This document shows positions 7,577 through 16,150 of a stretch of 33,937 nucleotides of DNA, piece after piece. The stretch lies in contig JAPLJC010000078.1 of the NCBI GenBank assembly GCA_026388765.1, forward strand, positions 1-33,937, read 5' to 3'. The notes under the pieces are model-generated. The model was not told the origin of the DNA. It saw nothing but the letters and a program-made list of their open reading frames with translations, and searched no databases. Each line of letters begins with the position of its first letter. Positions within the stretch are counted from its first letter, which is position 1. Position numbers and translations under genes: made by a program. This DNA comes from Deltaproteobacteria bacterium (GTDB lineage: Bacteria > Desulfobacterota > Desulfobaccia > Desulfobaccales > 0-14-0-80-60-11).

Positions 7577-8512
7577 TTACTTTTTCAAGAACTCCCCAAT
7601 CGCCTGCCTGGTCGCCAGCGGTTCCTCCTCCAGGGGTATATGGCCGCAATGCGGAATGACGACCAGTTGCGAGTCCGGGAGGTCCCGTTTGAAATTCAGG
7701 CCGACCTTGAGGGGCACCACTTCATCCTCTTTCCCCCAGATAACCAGGACCGGCACCTTGATGGTCTTGTATTGGGCGATGAGGGCCTCGATTTCTTGAT
7801 CTTTAGGCACAATCTGTTTCGCCGTCTGGCTCACCGCCGCGGCCGCGCCCGGCAGGCTGCCGTAATAGGCGTAGGTGTCAATCTGCTCTTCGGTGACCTT
7901 GTCCTTGTCATAGTAGCATTTTTTCAGCACCAGGGCGGCGGCGAACCGGGGCGGCAGCAGTTTGCTGAGTGCGGTACTGAGCCCGGGGACCTTGGCCATC
8001 CAGATGAACCAGGGCATCTTCTGCGGATAGCCGGCGCTGTCGATGAGCACCAGCTTTTTGATACCCCCGGGGTCGGTCTCCCTCAGCTTGAGATAAGTCA
8101 TGAGCGTCACCCCGCCGCCCATGGAGTGGCCCATGATCACCAGGTCGTGCAGGTCCTGGCGGCGGATGAAGTCGGCCACCATCTCGGCCTGGTCGGCCAT
8201 GGCGTAATGGCCGTCGTCGGGCTTGTCCGAAAGGCCGAAGCCTTTCAGGTCCATGGTGATGACGCGCTGGTCCGCCGCCAACGGCGGCCCGATGAACCGC
8301 CAGGTATAGGCGCAGGCTGCGAAGCCATGCAGCAGCAGGACCGGCGGCCCCTGCCCCTTCTCATAATAGTTGATCTTGAGGCCATGATAATCAAAGGTCT
8401 TTTGTTCGCCCCAGTCCTGGCTCAGACTCGCCGGCGGCGGCGTTACCCCGGCACAGCCCGCCGCCAGGAGGAAGATCAGGCAAGCAAGTGCGATTATCTT
8501 AATTAGCCGCAT
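7577..8512 (-). CDS. Alpha/beta-hydrolase lipoprotein
   Basis: A 311-residue hydrolase of unknown substrate. The N-terminus MRLIKIIALACLIFLLAAGC is a lipoprotein signal with lipobox LAAGC (lipidated Cys20), so it is probably attached to a membrane facing the periplasm. The alpha/beta-hydrolase fold shows the oxyanion HG motif (LLLHGFAA, 59-66), the nucleophile elbow GHSMGG with Ser130, the acid Asp263 (WGKEDEVV) and His291 (PHCGHIPLEEEP). A cap region spans about residues 165-245. The ATG is one base after the stop of the metallophosphoesterase gene, so the two are translationally coupled. Esterase, lipase or C-C hydrolase activity are all possible. Confidence 0.88.
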   Translation of the reverse strand: MRLIKIIALACLIFLLAAGCAGVTPPPASLSQDWGEQKTFDYHGLKINYYEKGQGPPVLLLHGFAACAYTWRFIGPPLAADQRVITMDLKGFGLSDKPDDGHYAMADQAEMVADFIRRQDLHDLVIMGHSMGGGVTLMTYLKLRETDPGGIKKLVLIDSAGYPQKMPWFIWMAKVPGLSTALSKLLPPRFAAALVLKKCYYDKDKVTEEQIDTYAYYGSLPGAAAAVSQTAKQIVPKDQEIEALIAQYKTIKVPVLVIWGKEDEVVPLKVGLNFKRDLPDSQLVVIPHCGHIPLEEEPLATRQAIGEFLKK

Positions 8513-8513
8513 C

Positions 8514-9944
8514 TTAAGTAGTTATCTTTTTCTTAAGATTCTCTCTACGGATGCCAAGTTCCCCGGCCACCGTCTGGGAAAACTTGGTCCAGGGCGGCTG
8601 GTCGGGTTGGACCAACTTGCTTATGTAATCGAAGAATCCGCTGTTGGGCTGGCCGGGGAGGGGTTGCTCGTGCACCGCAACCTTTACCGGACCGTCCGCC
8701 TCGTTATACATGCGCAGGGAAGCGACATCGAGATTCTCATTCAGCAGTACCACGGCGCCGCCATGCAGTGAGGCGGGCTCTGGCGTCTCCACCACCCAGC
8801 CGCCGGTGTTATAGACCGGGACGCCATTGCCCAGGTTTGGAAAGGTTCTGGGCTCCTCAAAGGGCTTATGCGTATGGCCGAAGACGATGGTGATCTCATC
8901 GGGGAAATATAAGTGTTGACGCTTCTCCCATTCCTTTTGAATTTGCATTTTCAGAGGCCCGTCAACGTAATCCAGCAGCCCCTGTTCGGCGTCCAGGCTT
9001 AAGAGCTTACTGGTCTGGGTCCGCTCTTGATTGTAGAGCTTGGCCACCAGGCCATCGACTACCCCTTTGACTATCGCGGAACCCAGCCAGCCGGTCTTAC
9101 CGTACTTTTCCGCCAGGCCGGTGGCCAGGTTTTCGACCAGCTTCCTAAGTTGCGCCTCATCTTGCATCTTGTCATAGATAATTTCCACATCCTTGCCGAA
9201 TTCTCCGGAGCGCCCCATCGTGGACCAGAAAAAATCGATCCAGGCAAAGTTTTCCGCCTCTATATCCCATATTTCGCGAGTCTCTTCTTGCAACCGGGGA
9301 AAGATCAGGTTTTTGAGGGTGGTCATAAGCTGATATATGGATTCGATGAAGTGCCCGTGATGAAAGATTACGCTGCGATTGCCTTTCATCAAGCCAAAAT
9401 TGGGGTAGGCGGTATTAATGGTCATGTCCTTGAGATGGCCATAACGACGTAATAGGGCGTTCAGGAAATACGAGGGCACTGGGTTTGGATCATCGATCAT
9501 GAAGATATTGGTGGTATGCCATGGGGGATCGGCGAGAAAATCTTTTCCCGGCAGGTAATTATCTACATACTGGGTCTCCCGGGCGCTTTCCCACAGGTGG
9601 TGGTCATGGTTGCCCGGGACATAGACAATATTTCCAAAAAGTTCATAGCCCGATTCCATGGCAAGGTCTATGAACCGCCAAAAAACCATGGCCGCGACGT
9701 TGTCATTGGCCAGGGCCAGCTCTAAGATATCCCCCATGAAGATCAAGGTGGGCTTGGAGGCCTGATCCTCGTTGCGCAAAATCAGGTCTCTCAGACAATA
9801 CACCAAATCTTGCAAGACCGGACTCGCGGTCAGGGGATCAGCCGTAGGGTTCCCCGGAGGCATGTTAGTTAAAAGGCTGCCTTCGGCCCCCAGATGCATA
9901 TCCGAGAGGCACACATAACGGATGTCATTTGCTCCTTGAGCCAT
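8514..9944 (-). CDS. Metallophosphoesterase (calcineurin-like) of unknown substrate
   Basis: A dinuclear-metal phosphoesterase of 476 residues, counted from ATG 9944 (MAQGANDIRY). That start is chosen because GGGAGGAAGGGA lies directly upstream; an ATG 45 bases earlier is less well placed. All signature motifs are present: Asp15-x-His17 (SDMHLG), Asp72 (GDILEL), Asn112-His113-Asp (GNHDHH), His195/His196 (FHHGH) and His357-x-His359 (GHTHKP). An insertion of about 150 residues between FHHGH and GHTHKP, rich in aromatic and charged residues (about 205-345), sets it apart from short phosphodiesterases and may carry membrane- or substrate-binding function. It follows the PaaK-like gene by 57 bp and is coupled to the hydrolase gene. 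Confidence 0.87.
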   Translation of the reverse strand: MAQGANDIRYVCLSDMHLGAEGSLLTNMPPGNPTADPLTASPVLQDLVYCLRDLILRNEDQASKPTLIFMGDILELALANDNVAAMVFWRFIDLAMESGYELFGNIVYVPGNHDHHLWESARETQYVDNYLPGKDFLADPPWHTTNIFMIDDPNPVPSYFLNALLRRYGHLKDMTINTAYPNFGLMKGNRSVIFHHGHFIESIYQLMTTLKNLIFPRLQEETREIWDIEAENFAWIDFFWSTMGRSGEFGKDVEIIYDKMQDEAQLRKLVENLATGLAEKYGKTGWLGSAIVKGVVDGLVAKLYNQERTQTSKLLSLDAEQGLLDYVDGPLKMQIQKEWEKRQHLYFPDEITIVFGHTHKPFEEPRTFPNLGNGVPVYNTGGWVVETPEPASLHGGAVVLLNENLDVASLRMYNEADGPVKVAVHEQPLPGQPNSGFFDYISKLVQPDQPPWTKFSQTVAGELGIRRENLKKKITT

Positions 9945-10001
9945 TTCCCTTCCTCCCGCTAAGATCGATGATCGCGCAGAGATGGGCACATGCTAACAAA
10001 C

Positions 10002-11309
10002 TCACTTCCTTAAATCAATCACTAAGTTAGAGGTCTCCTGCTCCCGGGCGAGCGAGCCCACCTCCACCAGTTTCACCCGCGGTTGGACGCCGATGCCCTG
10101 GGCCAGCTTGTGGGTCAGTTCCTGCAAAAATTCCCGTTGCACCGTCATCTTGTCGAAGAAGAGGCCCTCGTGCACCTCGATCTTGACCTCCAGGTAGTCC
10201 AGGTGGCCCTCCCGCCCCACCACCAACTGGTAGGAGGGTTCTTCCTCCCCGTGGAGGCCCCGCAAAATCTGGCCCACCCGGGTCGGGAAGATATTGATGC
10301 CCTTGACGATCACCACCTCATCGCAACGTCCCGCAATCCGGCTCATGCGGGCGAAGGTGCGGCCGCAGGGGCAGGGCGCATAGTCCAGGCGCACCAAATC
10401 CCCGGTGCGGAAACGCACCAGCGGCGTGGCCTCCCGGGTGATGGTGGTAATCACCAGCTCCCCCAGCTCTCCGGCCGGCAGGACCGCGCCGCTTTTGGGG
10501 TCGATGACCTCGGGAAGGAAATGGTCTTCGTTGAGGTGCATGCCCGGCGACTGGCGGGCGGCGCACTCCCCGGCCACCCCCGGCCCCATGGCTTCGGACA
10601 GGGCGTAATTCTCCAGGGCAGTGAGGTAGAGGCGGGACTCGATTTCGGCGCGCTCTGCTTCGGTCCAGGGCTCCCCGGCCAAAAGCGCCAGCTTCAGGTG
10701 CAGGTCCTTGGGGTCCAGCCCCTGGGCCGCCATCTGGTCGGCCAGCACCAGGGCGTAGGAGGGGGTGGAGATCAACACGGTGCTGCGGTAGTCCCGCATC
10801 ACCTGGACCTGGCGGGCGGTGCCGCCGGGACCGGTGGGGATTACCGAGGCCCCCAGGAGTTCCACCCCGTAGTGGAGGCCGAAGGCGCTGGTGAGCAAGC
10901 CGTAGCTCAGGGTCACCTGGACCACGTCATCCCGGTCCACCCCGGCGGCGGTGAGGACCCGGGCCGCAAGCCGGGCCCAGTGGCGCAGGTCCCGGGCGGT
11001 ATAGCCCATGACGATGGGGTTGCCGGGGCTGCCGGTGGAGGAGTGGATGCGCACCACCTCCCGCAGGGGCACGGCGAACATCTCGTAGGGGTAGGCCCGG
11101 GCCAGGTCGTGCCGGGTGGTGAAGGGCATCCTCGCCAGGTCCTCCAGGGACTGGCAATCCTCCGGCAGGAAGCCGATCTCGTCGAATTTCTTTTTGTAGA
11201 ACTTGACGTTCTTATAGACCCGGGTGAGGGTGGCCTGGAGCCGCTCCAACTGGAGCTGGGCCAATTCCCCACGATCCATCTGCTCCGCTCCCTGATCGAA
11301 GATTGCCAT
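10002..11309 (-). CDS. Phenylacetate-CoA ligase-like AMP-forming enzyme
   Basis: A 435-residue member of the PaaK branch of adenylate-forming enzymes, which activate aryl acids (phenylacetate, indoleacetate) with ATP and CoA. Motifs seen are the P-loop-like HSSTGSPGNP (89-98), YALSEAMGPG (235-244), FRTGDLVRLDYAPCPCGR with the PaaK-type cysteine-containing turn, and the C-terminal PaaK domain with VKGINIFPTRVGQIL. GGGAGG sits 6 bases before the ATG at 11309. It follows livG in the same direction with an 81-bp gap. In anaerobes such ligases often neighbour Liv transporters and work in aromatic amino acid breakdown, but the exact acid cannot be read from the sequence. Confidence 0.9.
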   Translation of the reverse strand: MAIFDQGAEQMDRGELAQLQLERLQATLTRVYKNVKFYKKKFDEIGFLPEDCQSLEDLARMPFTTRHDLARAYPYEMFAVPLREVVRIHSSTGSPGNPIVMGYTARDLRHWARLAARVLTAAGVDRDDVVQVTLSYGLLTSAFGLHYGVELLGASVIPTGPGGTARQVQVMRDYRSTVLISTPSYALVLADQMAAQGLDPKDLHLKLALLAGEPWTEAERAEIESRLYLTALENYALSEAMGPGVAGECAARQSPGMHLNEDHFLPEVIDPKSGAVLPAGELGELVITTITREATPLVRFRTGDLVRLDYAPCPCGRTFARMSRIAGRCDEVVIVKGINIFPTRVGQILRGLHGEEEPSYQLVVGREGHLDYLEVKIEVHEGLFFDKMTVQREFLQELTHKLAQGIGVQPRVKLVEVGSLAREQETSNLVIDLRK

Positions 11310-11336
11310 GGTCGTCCTCCCGGATTGCTGCGGTAT

Positions 11337-11386
11337 TTGGGGGGAGGGCCAGGGATACTTACGAAAAAATCCCTGCCCTCCCCCAA
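11337..11386. repeat. G/C-rich hairpin between livG and the PaaK-like gene
   Basis: The arm TTGGGGGGAGGGCCAGGGA (11337-11355) pairs with TCCCTGCCCTCCCCCAA (11370-11386) around an A-rich loop. It resembles the hairpins at 27870-27915 and 33837-33878 and may attenuate transcription between the two genes. Confidence 0.6.
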
Positions 11387-11390
11387 GTTT

Positions 11391-12167
11391 CTATTCTTCC
11401 TCCTTACCCAAATAGGCCTCGATGACCCGGGGGTCCCGGCGGATCTCCCGGGGCGGGCCGGCCGCGATGACTTCGCCGTGGTCCAGGACCACGATGCGGT
11501 CGCAGAGGCCCATGACCAGGGTCATGTCGTGTTCGATGACCAGCAGGGTGATCCCCAGGCGCCGCAGTTCCTCCAGCAAGACCATGAGGTCCTCGGTCTC
11601 CCGGGGATTGAGGCCGGCGGCGGGCTCATCCAGCAGCAGCAATTGCGGCCCCAAAGCCAGGGCCCGGCCGATCTCCAGGCGGCGCTGGTCGCCGTAGGCC
11701 AGGGAATCGGCCGGAAGATCGCCTTTGCCTTCCAGGCCCACCAGGCGGAGCAACTCCAGGGCGCGCCCGGCGGCCTGGGCCTGAGCCCGCCTCACCTTGG
11801 GCAGCGGCAGGAGGGCCTGCAGGATCCCCACCTTCTGGCTCAGGTGGTTGCCGGTGAGGATATTTTCTTGCACCGTCATGCCTCCAAAGAGCTGGATATT
11901 CTGAAAGGTCCGGGCCAGGCCCCGGGCGGCCCGGTGATATGGCGGCAGCCCCAGCAGCTCTCGGCCGGCCATCATGATGCTGCCCGCCGTGGGCGGGATG
12001 AGGCCGTTGATGAGATTGAAGCAGGTAGTCTTACCGGCGCCGTTGGGGCCGATGAGACCCAGGATCTCGCCCGCCTCCACCGTGAAAGAGACCCCGGTCA
12101 GGGCCTGGACCCCGCCGAATTTTTTGGTCAGGTTATTGACTGTCAGTAAACTGGTCACATTTTCCAT
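11391..12167 (-). CDS. livG: Branched-chain amino acid ABC transporter ATP-binding protein LivG
   Basis: One of the two ATPases that power the Liv importer. The 258-residue protein has Walker A GPNGAGKT (40-47), the Q-loop region RTFQNIQLFGGMT, the LivG-type variant signature LAYGDQ (156-161) in place of LSGGQ, Walker B LLLLDEP with Asp180/Glu181, and the switch His in VIEHDM. The tail DPRVIEAYLG is typical of LivG. Start ATG 12167 has no clear ribosome binding site. The gap to livF (12168-12288) is filled with a G-rich/C-rich inverted repeat. It is transcribed with livH, livM and livF. Confidence 0.95.
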   Translation of the reverse strand: MENVTSLLTVNNLTKKFGGVQALTGVSFTVEAGEILGLIGPNGAGKTTCFNLINGLIPPTAGSIMMAGRELLGLPPYHRAARGLARTFQNIQLFGGMTVQENILTGNHLSQKVGILQALLPLPKVRRAQAQAAGRALELLRLVGLEGKGDLPADSLAYGDQRRLEIGRALALGPQLLLLDEPAAGLNPRETEDLMVLLEELRRLGITLLVIEHDMTLVMGLCDRIVVLDHGEVIAAGPPREIRRDPRVIEAYLGKEEE

Positions 12168-12192
12168 TTAAGATTACTTTGTCAAAGGTCCA

Positions 12193-12281
12193 GGGGGAAA
12201 AGGGGAAAGGGGGAAAAGGGGAAAAGGACAGGAAAATGAAGGTCTTCCCTTTCCCCTTTTAACCTTTTACCCTTTTCCCCT
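12193..12281. repeat. Inverted A/G-rich repeat between livF and livG
   Basis: A run of GGGGAAAA-like units (12193-12227) faces a run of CCCTTTTCCCC-like units (about 12246-12281), giving a long imperfect hairpin. A similar element lies at about 23400-23490 between two mqn genes. Confidence 0.65.
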
Positions 12282-12288
12282 CCTTTTT

Positions 12289-13047
<759 letters not shown>

Positions 13048-13091
13048 ATTGGCAGCATGGTTGGGATATTCATAATGGTTGATCCATAATA

Positions 13092-13763
13092 TCAGTCAGT
13101 CTCAAAATATTTTTTGGGCATCCAGTATCCTATCGGCGGTTCGTCCGCTAAGATTCGTTCTTTTCTTTCATATTTGAGTAAATCAACCCAATCTGACTTC
13201 CTTCTAATCATCATCTGGGCTGTCAATGCTGCAAGAACAGCGTCACGTTTGTCCTTCTCCTTGTCTAACAAACCGAACCCCACTTCTCCTATAATCACTT
13301 CTTCGATATCTTTGATTTCTATCATCCCTGGATCACGACCTCTCTGCGCTATACCCATTAGCCAGAGCAATGCTTTGGGATGAGCCTCTGTTATAGGAAG
13401 ATCGGGGTATAAGCGCCGAAGCAATTTCGATATCAGTAAACCCTGAATCACGCAAGCGCCTTGCAAGGAGTTGATGGATTGAACCGTTCCTCCTGGAGAT
13501 TTTGCGCCAAGGCGTCCAATTGCTTTGCGAATTAAACGGTCAGCCTCACGGCGCCCATCGGCTACCCAAAACATGGGCGCATCTATTCCCGCTGCGACAA
13601 CTGACCCTCCCTTTGGTAGGGCATTTAATGACTTTTCAAGTGCATCTTTCGCATGATCGGCAATGTCGGTGGCTATAACCGTGAGCCCATCATTAATTTC
13701 GAGGCAGACTGCCCAGCCAAATTTTCCTTTACCACCAGGATCAAATCCCAAAAAAACCTTCAT
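13092..13763 (-). CDS. DUF429 family protein (RNase H-like fold)
   Basis: A 223-residue protein recognised by the N-terminal nuclease-like strand MKVFLGFDPGGKGKFGWAV, GIDAPMFWVADGRREADRLIRKAI, the EAHPKALLWL motif and DKRDAVLAALTAQ. Acidic residues Asp8, Asp61 and Asp174 (region DKRDA) could form an RNase H-like metal site, but activity is not established for the family. Its base composition is clearly lower in GC than the liv genes on either side. It is bracketed by inverted heptamer tracts, which points to a transferred cassette inserted into the liv operon. It has no obvious link to amino acid transport. Confidence 0.8.
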   Translation of the reverse strand: MKVFLGFDPGGKGKFGWAVCLEINDGLTVIATDIADHAKDALEKSLNALPKGGSVVAAGIDAPMFWVADGRREADRLIRKAIGRLGAKSPGGTVQSINSLQGACVIQGLLISKLLRRLYPDLPITEAHPKALLWLMGIAQRGRDPGMIEIKDIEEVIIGEVGFGLLDKEKDKRDAVLAALTAQMMIRRKSDWVDLLKYERKERILADEPPIGYWMPKKYFETD

Positions 13764-13816
13764 GCTCGTCGTCTACCATTATTTACGAAATATCTATAGA
13801 TCGTTTTTTTGCATTT

Positions 13817-13849
13817 ACCGAAAACTGAAAACCGAAAACCGAAAACCGT
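13817..13849. repeat. CCGAAAA heptamer tract downstream of livM
   Basis: About four copies of CCGAAAA/CTGAAAA, inverted relative to 13015-13047. Similar tracts occur at about 6150-6178 and 32919-32946. Confidence 0.85.
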
Positions 13850-13853
13850 CTTT

Positions 13854-14726
13854 TCAACTCTCCCGCTGCAAGAACTTCAGACTCAACTTCCCTTTGCCCA
13901 GCAATCCTTCCGGCCTTAAAATGAGCAGGCCCACCAACAGCGCCCCGTAGACCAGATCCTGGTAGGACCGGAACTCCCGCAGCAACTCCGGTAAGGCCGT
14001 CAGGATCACCGCTCCCGCCACCGACCCCACTATCGAGCCCATGCCCCCCAGCACCACCATGGCCAGGATCAGGATGGAGGTGTGCAGGCCGAAGGACTCG
14101 GGGTTGATGAAGGTGATGTAATGGGCGTACAGTGAGCCGGCCAGTCCCGCCAGGGCCGCGGCCAGGGTGAAGATGACGACTTTGTAAGCCGGGGTGTTGA
14201 TGCCCATGACCTGGGCGGTGATCTCGTGGTCCCGGATGGCCCGCAGGGCCCGCCCGTGATAGGACTCCACCAGACGCCAGGTCACCAGCAGCACCAGGAT
14301 CACCGCCACGGCGACGATAATGAGGTACCGGCCGGTGGGCCGAAAGCTCAGACCGAAAAGGGCAGGGGAGGGGATGCCCGCCAGGCCGTCCGGCCCCCCG
14401 GTGATCTCCAGGTTGAGGAACACCAGGTCCATTATCACCCCGAACCCCAGGGTCACAATGGCCAGGTAGTCCTCTTTCAGCCGCAAGGTGGGAAGGCCCA
14501 GGGCCATACCGCAGACGCCAGCCGCCAGCATGGCGCTGAGGGCCGCCAGCGGAAAGGGGAAGTGCCAGTGCAAGGCCACCAGAGCGGAGGCGTAGGCGCC
14601 GATGCCGTAAAAGGCGGCGTGCCCCAAAGAGACCTGGCCGGCATAGCCGATGATCAGGTTGAGGCTCACGGTGAGGATGATATAGATCCCTGCCAGGATG
14701 GCCAGATGCAAGAGATAGGCGGTCAT
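13854..14726 (-). CDS. livM: Branched-chain amino acid ABC transporter permease LivM
   Basis: An inner-membrane permease subunit of 290 residues from ATG 14726; a TTG one codon earlier is less likely. The sequence is almost entirely hydrophobic, with about 8 membrane segments. It shows the LivM patterns LNLIIGYAGQVSLGHAAFYGIGAY near the N-terminus, the EAA-like ALRAIRDHEITAQVMGIN loop that contacts the ATPases, and GGMGSIVGSVAGAVILTALPELL. The start overlaps the stop of a 28-codon leader frame (TGATG), so translation is likely coupled to it. Confidence 0.95.
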   Translation of the reverse strand: MTAYLLHLAILAGIYIILTVSLNLIIGYAGQVSLGHAAFYGIGAYASALVALHWHFPFPLAALSAMLAAGVCGMALGLPTLRLKEDYLAIVTLGFGVIMDLVFLNLEITGGPDGLAGIPSPALFGLSFRPTGRYLIIVAVAVILVLLVTWRLVESYHGRALRAIRDHEITAQVMGINTPAYKVVIFTLAAALAGLAGSLYAHYITFINPESFGLHTSILILAMVVLGGMGSIVGSVAGAVILTALPELLREFRSYQDLVYGALLVGLLILRPEGLLGKGKLSLKFLQRES

Positions 14727-14812
14727 CAAGTATTCTTTATCAGATTATTAATTGTCAATAAAGTCATTTGGTTACCAATTAAGTTCTCGATGCTGAACAG
14801 GGTTTTATCCAT
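14726..14812 (-). CDS. 28-codon leader frame resembling the LivG N-terminus
   Basis: ATG 14812 is preceded by CGGAGG with an ideal 8-base gap, the best ribosome binding site in the liv operon. The frame reads MDKTLFSIENLIGNQ then MTLLTINNLIKNT and stops at TGA, which overlaps the livM ATG as TGATG. The second half resembles LivG residues 5-16 (TSLLTVNNLTKK). It is therefore either the stub of a livG copy that once preceded livM or a short coupling peptide for livM. The low GC of the stretch differs from the flanking genes. Confidence 0.5.
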   Translation of the reverse strand: MDKTLFSIENLIGNQMTLLTINNLIKNT

Positions 14813-14869
14813 CAGCTAAACCTCCGAGTTTCTTAAGCTGAAAGCTGACCGCTGAAAGCTGATAGCTTC

Positions 14870-15733
14870 TTATTCCCCCCGCCCGCGCAAAATCCCCTGG
14901 GGCCGGATCAGCAGCACCAGGATAAGGATGGCGAAGGCGATGGCATCTTTGTAGCCGGATGAAATATAAGCGGCGCCCAGGCTCTCGGCCATCCCCAGGA
15001 AGAGCCCGCCCAGGATGGCCCCGGGGATATTGCCCACCCCCCCCAGGATGGCGGCGCTGAAGGCCTTGAGGCCCGGCAGCAGGCCCATGCGGGGGTAGGT
15101 GGCGTTGTAATAGCAGGCCATCAAAATGCCCGCGGCGCCGCTCAGGGCGGAGCCGATAAAAAAGGTCAGGGCCACCATGCGGTCCACGTTGATCCCCATG
15201 AGGCGGGCGGTGTCCCGGTCCAGGGCGCAGGCGACGATGGCCTTGCCGTACCTGGTATAACGCACGAAGACCACCAGCAGGCCCATGAATCCCAGGGCCG
15301 CGGCCAGGATGGCCATCTGCAGGGTGGACACCGGCACTCCGGCGACGTCAACACTGCTAAAGGTGAATTGGATGGGAAAGGGCCGGTCATTGGGACCGAA
15401 CAGGAGCAGGGCCAGGCTCTGGAGAAAGATGGAGGCGCCGATGGCGCTGATGAGGGGCACCAGGGGATGGAAACCGCGCAGGGGCCGGAAGGCCACCCGT
15501 TCCAGGACCACCCCCAGCACGCCGGCGGCTCCCATCCCGGCGATAAAAGCCAGGACGAAATTGACCTGCCCGGTGGCCAGCAGCAAGACCGTGACAAAGG
15601 CCCCGAACATGTAAATCTCTCCCTGGGCGAAGTTGATCAGGCCCAGGATGCCGTAAATCATGGTGTAGCCCAGGGCGATGAGGGCGTAAACGCTGCCGGT
15701 GGTCAGGCCGTTGAGTAATTGCTGGAGAAACAT
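14870..15733 (-). CDS. livH: Branched-chain amino acid ABC transporter permease LivH
   Basis: The first gene of the liv operon in this window; an inner-membrane permease of 287 residues with about 8 membrane segments. Typical LivH sequences are LNGLTTGSVYALIALGYTMIYGILGLINFAQGEIYMFGAF, the ACALDRDTARLMGINVDRMVALTFFIG coupling loop, and GLKAFSAAILGGVGNIPGAILGGLFLGMAE. No periplasmic binding protein gene (livJ/livK) is present in the window, so the receptor must be encoded elsewhere. The 5' flank has a weak ribosome binding site and a repeat-rich leader. The 57-bp gap to the leader frame contains GCTGAAA-like repeats. Confidence 0.95.
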   Translation of the reverse strand: MFLQQLLNGLTTGSVYALIALGYTMIYGILGLINFAQGEIYMFGAFVTVLLLATGQVNFVLAFIAGMGAAGVLGVVLERVAFRPLRGFHPLVPLISAIGASIFLQSLALLLFGPNDRPFPIQFTFSSVDVAGVPVSTLQMAILAAALGFMGLLVVFVRYTRYGKAIVACALDRDTARLMGINVDRMVALTFFIGSALSGAAGILMACYYNATYPRMGLLPGLKAFSAAILGGVGNIPGAILGGLFLGMAESLGAAYISSGYKDAIAFAILILVLLIRPQGILRGRGE

Positions 15734-15799
15734 TGAAAAGAAGCAAGTTCCGGATTTTAAATTAAAGGCTGTCCAGACTTCTGAAAAAATCCCTCTTAT

Positions 15800-15915
15800 G
15801 TCATTCTGAGGGAGCGAAGCGACCGAAGAATCTCATATTTTCTGCCCGGGGACAAGTGGTTTTCTCGGGTTCCCCGTCCACCATTTATGAGATCCTTCGC
15901 TCCGCTCAGGATGAC
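15800..15915. repeat. Inverted-repeat element (about 116 bp) upstream of livH
   Basis: The stretch 15734-16102 holds no gene. It contains an arm from GTCATTCTGAG to GAATCTCAT (15800-15836) and an inverted arm from ATGAGATCC to CAGGATGAC (15887-15915), enclosing a GC-rich middle with its own small palindrome. This resembles a small non-coding mobile element. Further left of the OMP terminator, 16028-16090 holds REP-like palindromes (GCCGCAGG / CCTGCGG and GGCGAGACGCC). The liv promoter must lie in this stretch but none stands out. Confidence 0.65.
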
Positions 15916-16102
15916 GACCTGGGTTTTGGTGTCCTCAGATGAAACCCGTCTCACCATATCATCTTTGCCTCGCGATAGACAATGGCCTTGCCGCCGCGAG
16001 ACGAGAAAAGACCCCAGACACTTTCCACCGGCTGTAGCCGCAGGTCCTTACCGAAAACCTGCGGTGATAACGGCGAGACGCCTGCGGCCCTAAGCGGTCA
16101 AT

Positions 16103-16126
16103 AAAAAAGGCGGCCCGAAGGCCGCC
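16103..16126 (-). terminator. Intrinsic terminator of the outer-membrane barrel gene
   Basis: On the minus strand a perfect 7-bp stem GGCGGCC/GGCCGCC with loop TTCG is followed by six T residues. It lies 25 bases after the stop codon of the barrel gene. Confidence 0.9.
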
Positions 16127-16150
16127 TGTTAAATATCCGTAGTGGTTAGC

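Noticed and set aside
10083-12149. A 688-codon open frame on the + strand opposite the PaaK-like gene and livG
   Set aside because: Biased composition (His, Gly, Gln, Pro), no domain pattern, and it exactly mirrors two well-supported genes; it is an artefact of high GC.
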